A stretch of DNA of 8,625 nucleotides. Source: an uncultured Bacilli bacterium. GTDB lineage: Bacteria > Bacillota_I > Bacilli_A > RF39 > UBA660. A program made the translations under genes and the position numbers. The DNA lies in NCBI GenBank assembly GCA_947584955.1, contig CANPWS010000042.1, positions 1 through 8,625 on the forward strand, given 5' to 3'. Of this stretch, positions 5,250 to 8,625 are shown piece after piece; position 1 is the first letter of the stretch; each line of letters begins with the position of its first letter. Below the pieces are notes generated by a model. It saw only the letters and a list, made by a program, of their open reading frames with translations. It had not been told where the DNA came from and ran no database searches.

Positions 5250-6059
5250 ATGCTAGATATAATAAAAATAGAAAAATTAAATTTTAAATATAAAGATAAA
5301 GTAATATTTAAAAATTTAAATTTATCTATTAAAAAAGGAAGTTTTGTTAGTATTATAGGTCCAAATGGAAGTGGAAAAAGTACATTAATAAAAATACTTA
5401 CTGGTCTTTTACCTTATGATGGTTATATAAATATTGATGGATATAATTTAAATTCCTTTTATTTAAAAGAAATAAGAAGAAAGATGGGCGTAGTTTTTGA
5501 TGATGCAGATAATCATTTTGTATCAGAGTGTGTAATTGATGATTTAGCATTTACTTTAGAAAATTTACAATATTCTCATGATGATATAACAAATGCAATT
5601 ATTGAAATATCTAAAAGATTTAAACTTGAAGATATTTTATATAAACAAGCGAGAGATTTAACAAATTCCGAAAAAGAAAAAGTTGCAATAGCCTCTAGTT
5701 TAATTTTTAATCCTAAAATTCTAATATTAGATGAATCACTTCATCAGCTTTCTCCATCATTAAAAAAAGAAATATTAAAAATTTTAAAATGGTATCAAAA
5801 AATGAGAGATTTAACTATAATAATGATTACTCATGATTTAGAAGATACTTTATTATCTGATAGAATAATTATTTTAAATAATGGAGAAGTTTATCTTGAC
5901 GGAAATACTGATATTGTATATAGTAATAAAGAAAAATTATCTAAATTAAAATTAAATTTACCTTTTATTGTTAAACTTTCTCATAAATTAATGGAGGAAG
6001 GAGTAATAGATAAAGTCTATACAGATAATTATTTACTTCTAAATAATTTATGGCCATAG
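5250..6059 (+). CDS. ecfA1: ECF transporter ATPase EcfA1 (CbiO-type)
   Basis: One of two ATP-binding subunits of an energy-coupling factor transporter, which powers uptake of vitamins or metal ions through EcfT and exchangeable S components. It has 269 residues, slightly shorter than usual. Walker A is GPNGSGKST (37-45), Walker B ILILDE (157-162), and the H-switch is intact at H195 (ITHD). Several other motifs are changed: the Q-loop glutamine is D84 (VFDDAD for VFQNPD), the signature LSGGQ is LTNSE (137-141), and the D-loop lacks its Asp (LDESLHQLS). The order ecfA1-ecfA2-ecfT-truA identifies it as A1 of the shared (group II) module. It overlaps ecfA2 by 10 bases, implying translational coupling. 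No S component lies nearby. Confidence 0.9.
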   Translation: MLDIIKIEKLNFKYKDKVIFKNLNLSIKKGSFVSIIGPNGSGKSTLIKILTGLLPYDGYINIDGYNLNSFYLKEIRRKMGVVFDDADNHFVSECVIDDLAFTLENLQYSHDDITNAIIEISKRFKLEDILYKQARDLTNSEKEKVAIASSLIFNPKILILDESLHQLSPSLKKEILKILKWYQKMRDLTIIMITHDLEDTLLSDRIIILNNGEVYLDGNTDIVYSNKEKLSKLKLNLPFIVKLSHKLMEEGVIDKVYTDNYLLLNNLWP

Positions 6060-6865
6060 TTTTAAATAATGTTAGTTATTTAGATAAAATTAATAATATT
6101 ACATATACTTTTGAAGATAATAAAATTACTTCAATAATAGGTGCATCAGGAAGTGGGAAAACTCTTCTTAGTTATCTTATGACAGGACTTGTTTTACCTA
6201 CGGATGGTGAAATAGAAATTTATGAAGATATAATAAATAAAAATACTAAAAATTTTAAAAATATTAGAAAGAATATAGGATATGTATTTCAAAATCCAGA
6301 AGAAGAATTTTTTACTACATCAGTTAAGGAAGAATTAGAATTTAGCTTAAAAAAAAATAAATATAGTAATGAAGAAATAGAAAAAATAATAAAAAATACT
6401 TTAGATGAAGTAGGACTTAATACATCATATTTAAATAGAAATCCTTTTACATTAAGTTCTGGTGAAAAAGAAAAGCTTGCTATTGCAATAGCACTTTTGC
6501 TAGATCCTAAAATACTTATATTAGATGAACCAACAATATTTTTAGATAATAAAAGTACTATGGAAATTATTTCTCTTTTAAAGAAACTAAATCAAAGAGA
6601 TAATAAACTTATTATAATAATTACTAATGATATTGACTTTGTTTATAAAATATCTGATAATATTTTACTTTTAAAAAAAGGAAAAATTAATCTTGCTACT
6701 ACTAAGGATAATCTTATTGAAAATACATTAAAAATAAAAAGAAGTGGCATGGAAATATCAAAAATATTAGAATTTATTCTTTTAGCAGAAAAACTAAAAA
6801 ATAAAAAATTAACATTATGTAATGATATAAACAAATTAGTTAGTGAGATTAAAGAAAATGTATAA
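6050..6865 (+). CDS. ecfA2: ECF transporter ATPase EcfA2
   Basis: The second ATPase of the ECF module, 271 residues. Walker A is GASGSGKT (31-38), the Q-loop is intact (VFQNPE, Q81), the signature is a good LSSGE (135-139), Walker B is ILILDEP with D159 and E160, and the D-loop aspartate is D166. The H-switch histidine is replaced: the usual THD is TND, with N193 encoded at 6626-6628. This complements EcfA1, which keeps its His but has a poor signature. The start ATG lies inside the end of ecfA1 (overlap 6050-6059) and has no Shine-Dalgarno of its own, so translation probably depends on ribosomes finishing ecfA1. The 3' end overlaps ecfT by 8 bases. Confidence 0.9.
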   Translation: MAIVLNNVSYLDKINNITYTFEDNKITSIIGASGSGKTLLSYLMTGLVLPTDGEIEIYEDIINKNTKNFKNIRKNIGYVFQNPEEEFFTTSVKEELEFSLKKNKYSNEEIEKIIKNTLDEVGLNTSYLNRNPFTLSSGEKEKLAIAIALLLDPKILILDEPTIFLDNKSTMEIISLLKKLNQRDNKLIIIITNDIDFVYKISDNILLLKKGKINLATTKDNLIENTLKIKRSGMEISKILEFILLAEKLKNKKLTLCNDINKLVSEIKENV

Positions 6866-7595
6866 TAGATATAATATAGGTAATTATTATTTAAAAAGAT
6901 CTTTTATTCATGAGCTTAATCCTACTTTTAAAATAATTAGTTTAATTATCTGTATAATAGCAACTTTTACTGCAAATAATTATATAGATTTTATAGTAAT
7001 TTTTGGATTAATAATATTTGAAATGTTTCTTAGTAAGATTAGTTTTAAAATTTATTTTAAAAATATTTATTCTTTAAAAATATTTATTTTGTTTATTTTT
7101 ATAATTAATTTAATATTTGGTTTGTCTTTTATTTCTACAATATATATGATATTAAAAATAGTATATGTAGTTTTATTAAGTGCTATTTTAACTTTTACAA
7201 CTCCACCTATGGAAATAACTTATGGATTAGAACGAGTATTTAGGATATTTAATAAATTTATATCAGTAAATAGTATAGCACTTAGTATTACTCTTGCTTT
7301 AAGATTTATTCCAGTAACTGTTATGCAAGCAGAAAGAATAATAAAAGCTTCGTCTTTAAGAGGGGTAGATTATAACGAAAATATAAAATCAAAAATTATT
7401 GCTATTTCTAATATATTTGTTCCAATGATATATTTATCTTTACAAAAAGCAGATAATCTTGCAGATATTATGGAAGTTAGGTTATATAATTATGGATTAT
7501 CTAGAACTAATTATAGATTAAATAATTGGAAAATAAGAGATAGTATACTTTTAGTTATTAATATATTAATGTTATTAATAGTAGTATGGAGGTAA
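6858..7595 (+). CDS. ecfT: ECF transporter membrane subunit EcfT
   Basis: EcfT is the membrane scaffold joining the ATPases to the S component. The 245-residue form starts at ATG 6858, which gives a typical EcfT opening (Y-N-I-G-N-Y then S-F-I-H-E-L-N-P-T-F-K); a GTG at 6843 would add five residues with no better RBS. Hydrophobic segments are about 26-57, 73-92, 95-114 and 228-244. The cytoplasmic coupling region (about 120-220) has ALRFIPV (147-153) and the two short motifs that in other EcfT are ARG: here SLRG (R168) and EVRLY (R208). Both arginines are kept, but the flanking Ala and second Gly are not. The start lies inside ecfA2, and its last codons (TGG AGG) form the Shine-Dalgarno for truA. 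Confidence 0.9.
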   Translation: MYNRYNIGNYYLKRSFIHELNPTFKIISLIICIIATFTANNYIDFIVIFGLIIFEMFLSKISFKIYFKNIYSLKIFILFIFIINLIFGLSFISTIYMILKIVYVVLLSAILTFTTPPMEITYGLERVFRIFNKFISVNSIALSITLALRFIPVTVMQAERIIKASSLRGVDYNENIKSKIIAISNIFVPMIYLSLQKADNLADIMEVRLYNYGLSRTNYRLNNWKIRDSILLVINILMLLIVVWR

Positions 7596-7602
7596 TTAAT
7601 AT

Positions 7603-8343
7603 ATGAGATATTTGATGACTTTTTCTTATGATGGTACTAATTTTAATGGATACCAAAAACAACCCAAGGTAAGGACGGTGCAACTTACTATTGAAAATGC
7701 GTTAAAACAAATAAATAATAATAAGAAAGTAGATTTACATTCTTCAGGGAGAACTGATTCTAAAGTGCATGCTATAAATCAAAAAGCACATTTTGATTTA
7801 GATATGACAATTACAATAGAAAAACTTCATAAAGCTTTAAATAGTCTTTTACCTGAGGATGTTTATATAAAAAAAATTGAACAGGTAAGTGATGATTTTC
7901 ATGCAAGATATAGTGCGATTGGTAAAGAGTATGTTTATCAAATTAATATGGGTGAATATAATCCTTTGGAGAGAAATTATGTTTATCAGTATAACAAAAA
8001 ATTAGATGTTTCAGAAATGGAAAGAGCAATGAAATATATTGAAGGAACACATAATTTTAAATCTTTTACTAAATTAGATGAAGAAAAAGATGATTATGTT
8101 AGAACTTTATCTTGTGCAAATATTATAAGAGATAGTAAAGATATTAATAAAATTATTTTAGTTTTTATTGGTACAGGATTTTTAAGATATATGGTTAGAA
8201 ATATTGTTGGTACGATAATAGAAATAGGTGAAGGTAAAAGAAAAAGTGAAGATATTATTAATATTTTAAAAGCTCAAGATAGAACTAAAGCTGGTAAAAC
8301 TGCTAATCCTGAAGGATTGTATTTAAGGAATGTATTTTATTAA
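7603..8343 (+). CDS. truA: tRNA pseudouridine(38-40) synthase TruA
   Basis: TruA converts uridines 38, 39 and 40 in the anticodon stem of many tRNAs to pseudouridine. The 246-residue length is typical. Visible motifs are the N-terminal F-S-Y-D-G-T-N-F-x-G-Y-Q (7-18), the catalytic GRTDSKVHA (49-57) with nucleophile D52, FHARYSA and the Y-x-Y-Q strand in the middle, HNFKSF (about 150-155), and F-L-R-Y-M-V-R-N-I-V-G in the C-terminal half. The Shine-Dalgarno GGAGGT (7588-7593) overlaps the last codons and stop of ecfT, and the ATG is 7 bases after that stop, so it is the last gene of the ECF operon. In many Firmicutes rplM-rpsI follow; here a terminator and an unrelated exported protein follow. 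Confidence 0.97.
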   Translation: MRYLMTFSYDGTNFNGYQKQPKVRTVQLTIENALKQINNNKKVDLHSSGRTDSKVHAINQKAHFDLDMTITIEKLHKALNSLLPEDVYIKKIEQVSDDFHARYSAIGKEYVYQINMGEYNPLERNYVYQYNKKLDVSEMERAMKYIEGTHNFKSFTKLDEEKDDYVRTLSCANIIRDSKDINKIILVFIGTGFLRYMVRNIVGTIIEIGEGKRKSEDIINILKAQDRTKAGKTANPEGLYLRNVFY

Positions 8344-8369
8344 AAAGATATTTAGTTTATCTTTTTTTT
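8342..8369 (+). terminator. Terminator at the end of the ECF-truA operon
   Basis: A 9-bp stem (8342-8350 with 8358-8366) encloses a 7-base loop, with T's from 8362 to 8369. The left arm overlaps the last two bases of the truA stop codon. Confidence 0.75.
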
Positions 8370-8395
8370 ATTTATTTAAAAATATTAATTTATTA

Positions 8396-8424
8396 TTGAA
8401 TTTTTTTAAGGTTTATGATATTCT
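8396..8424 (+). promoter_or_regulatory. Possible promoter for the exported-protein gene
   Basis: TTGAAT (8396-8401) and TATTCT (8419-8424) are 17 bp apart and would start transcription near 8431. TATTAT at 8427-8432 and GATAAT at 8439-8444 are alternative -10s without a good -35. Unlike other gene junctions here, this promoter is clear of the preceding terminator. Confidence 0.4.
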
Positions 8425-8471
8425 TATATTATAAGGTAGATAATCTATCAGAAAGGGTGTAAATATAAAAT

Positions 8472-8625
8472 ATGAAATTTGTTAAAAAGAAAATTGTTTT
8501 TATATCATTAATAGCAGTCTTTATTGTTCTTTGTGTATCTAGTTTACCAGAAAATGGTGCTAAGGCAGCAGGTGCAACTTGTGAACCAGGACATCATTAT
8601 ATTAATGATTATTTATTTTTGGATG
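8472..8625 (+). CDS. Exported protein of unknown function, 5' end only
   Basis: This ORF begins at ATG 8472 and is open through the window end, giving 51 complete codons. Residues 2-7 are basic (K-F-V-K-K-K) and residues 8-25 are strongly hydrophobic, as in a Sec signal peptide. A signal peptidase I site of A-x-A type is seen at A30-K-A32, before A33. The probable mature start is A-G-A-T-C-E-P-G-H-H-Y, with a Cys and two His close to the N-terminus. Cys37 is not in a lipobox, so this is secreted rather than lipid-anchored at the N-terminus. The Shine-Dalgarno is GAAAGGGTG (8451-8459), a little far from the ATG (about 12 bases). Too little is visible to name a family. Given the BspA-like gene at the other edge, it may start a large surface protein, but that is a guess. 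Confidence 0.75.
   Translation, partial: MKFVKKKIVFISLIAVFIVLCVSSLPENGAKAAGATCEPGHHYINDYLFLD

Noticed and set aside
6843..6857. GTG start for ecfT
   Set aside because: No Shine-Dalgarno, and the ATG at 6858 gives the usual EcfT N-terminus.

Overview
The window comes from a very AT-rich, Gram-positive-type genome. Stop codons are only TAA or TAG, tryptophan is always TGG, and arginine is almost always AGA. The gene content points to the Bacilli: ylbD-ylbE-rsmD, a YdcC-type lipoprotein, ecfA1-ecfA2-ecfT-truA, and BspA-like surface repeats. It resembles the small-genome, host-associated, Mollicutes-related uncultured Bacilli. The lineage is inferred from gene content and composition, not from a marker gene. 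There are no RNA genes, insertion sequences, phage genes or CRISPR arrays.

Layout. The window opens inside a BspA-like leucine-rich surface protein (to 607). This gene converges on a small DUF378 membrane protein on the minus strand (695-892), with a hairpin between them that could terminate both. After a divergent intergenic region, everything is on the plus strand: a LolA/GerS-like lipoprotein (1013-2110), a single-pass membrane protein with a probable thioredoxin fold lacking the CXXC site (2184-2741), ylbD-ylbE (2834-3438), rsmD (3492-4043), a transglutaminase-fold protein that seems to lack its catalytic Cys and His (4119-5153), and the ecfA1-ecfA2-ecfT-truA operon (5250-8343). The window closes with the first 51 codons of an exported protein (8472 onward).

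Function. The middle is housekeeping: 16S rRNA methylation (RsmD), tRNA pseudouridylation (TruA) and the shared energising module of ECF vitamin/metal uptake transporters. No substrate-binding S component is present, so the module must serve S components encoded elsewhere. The two edges carry cell-surface proteins.

Two things stand out. First, almost every plus-strand transcription unit ends in a short hairpin plus T-run, and the next promoter starts within about 25 bases. In three or four cases the next gene's -35 hexamer lies inside the preceding terminator hairpin, exactly 17 bp before a TATAAT box, leaving predicted 5' leaders of only about 9-18 bases. Second, several proteins keep a known fold but have lost key residues: the transglutaminase-like protein, the thioredoxin-like protein, and the two ECF ATPases, whose changes fall into one good and one degenerate composite ATP site. 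No clearly new multi-gene system is visible; these items are the best leads.
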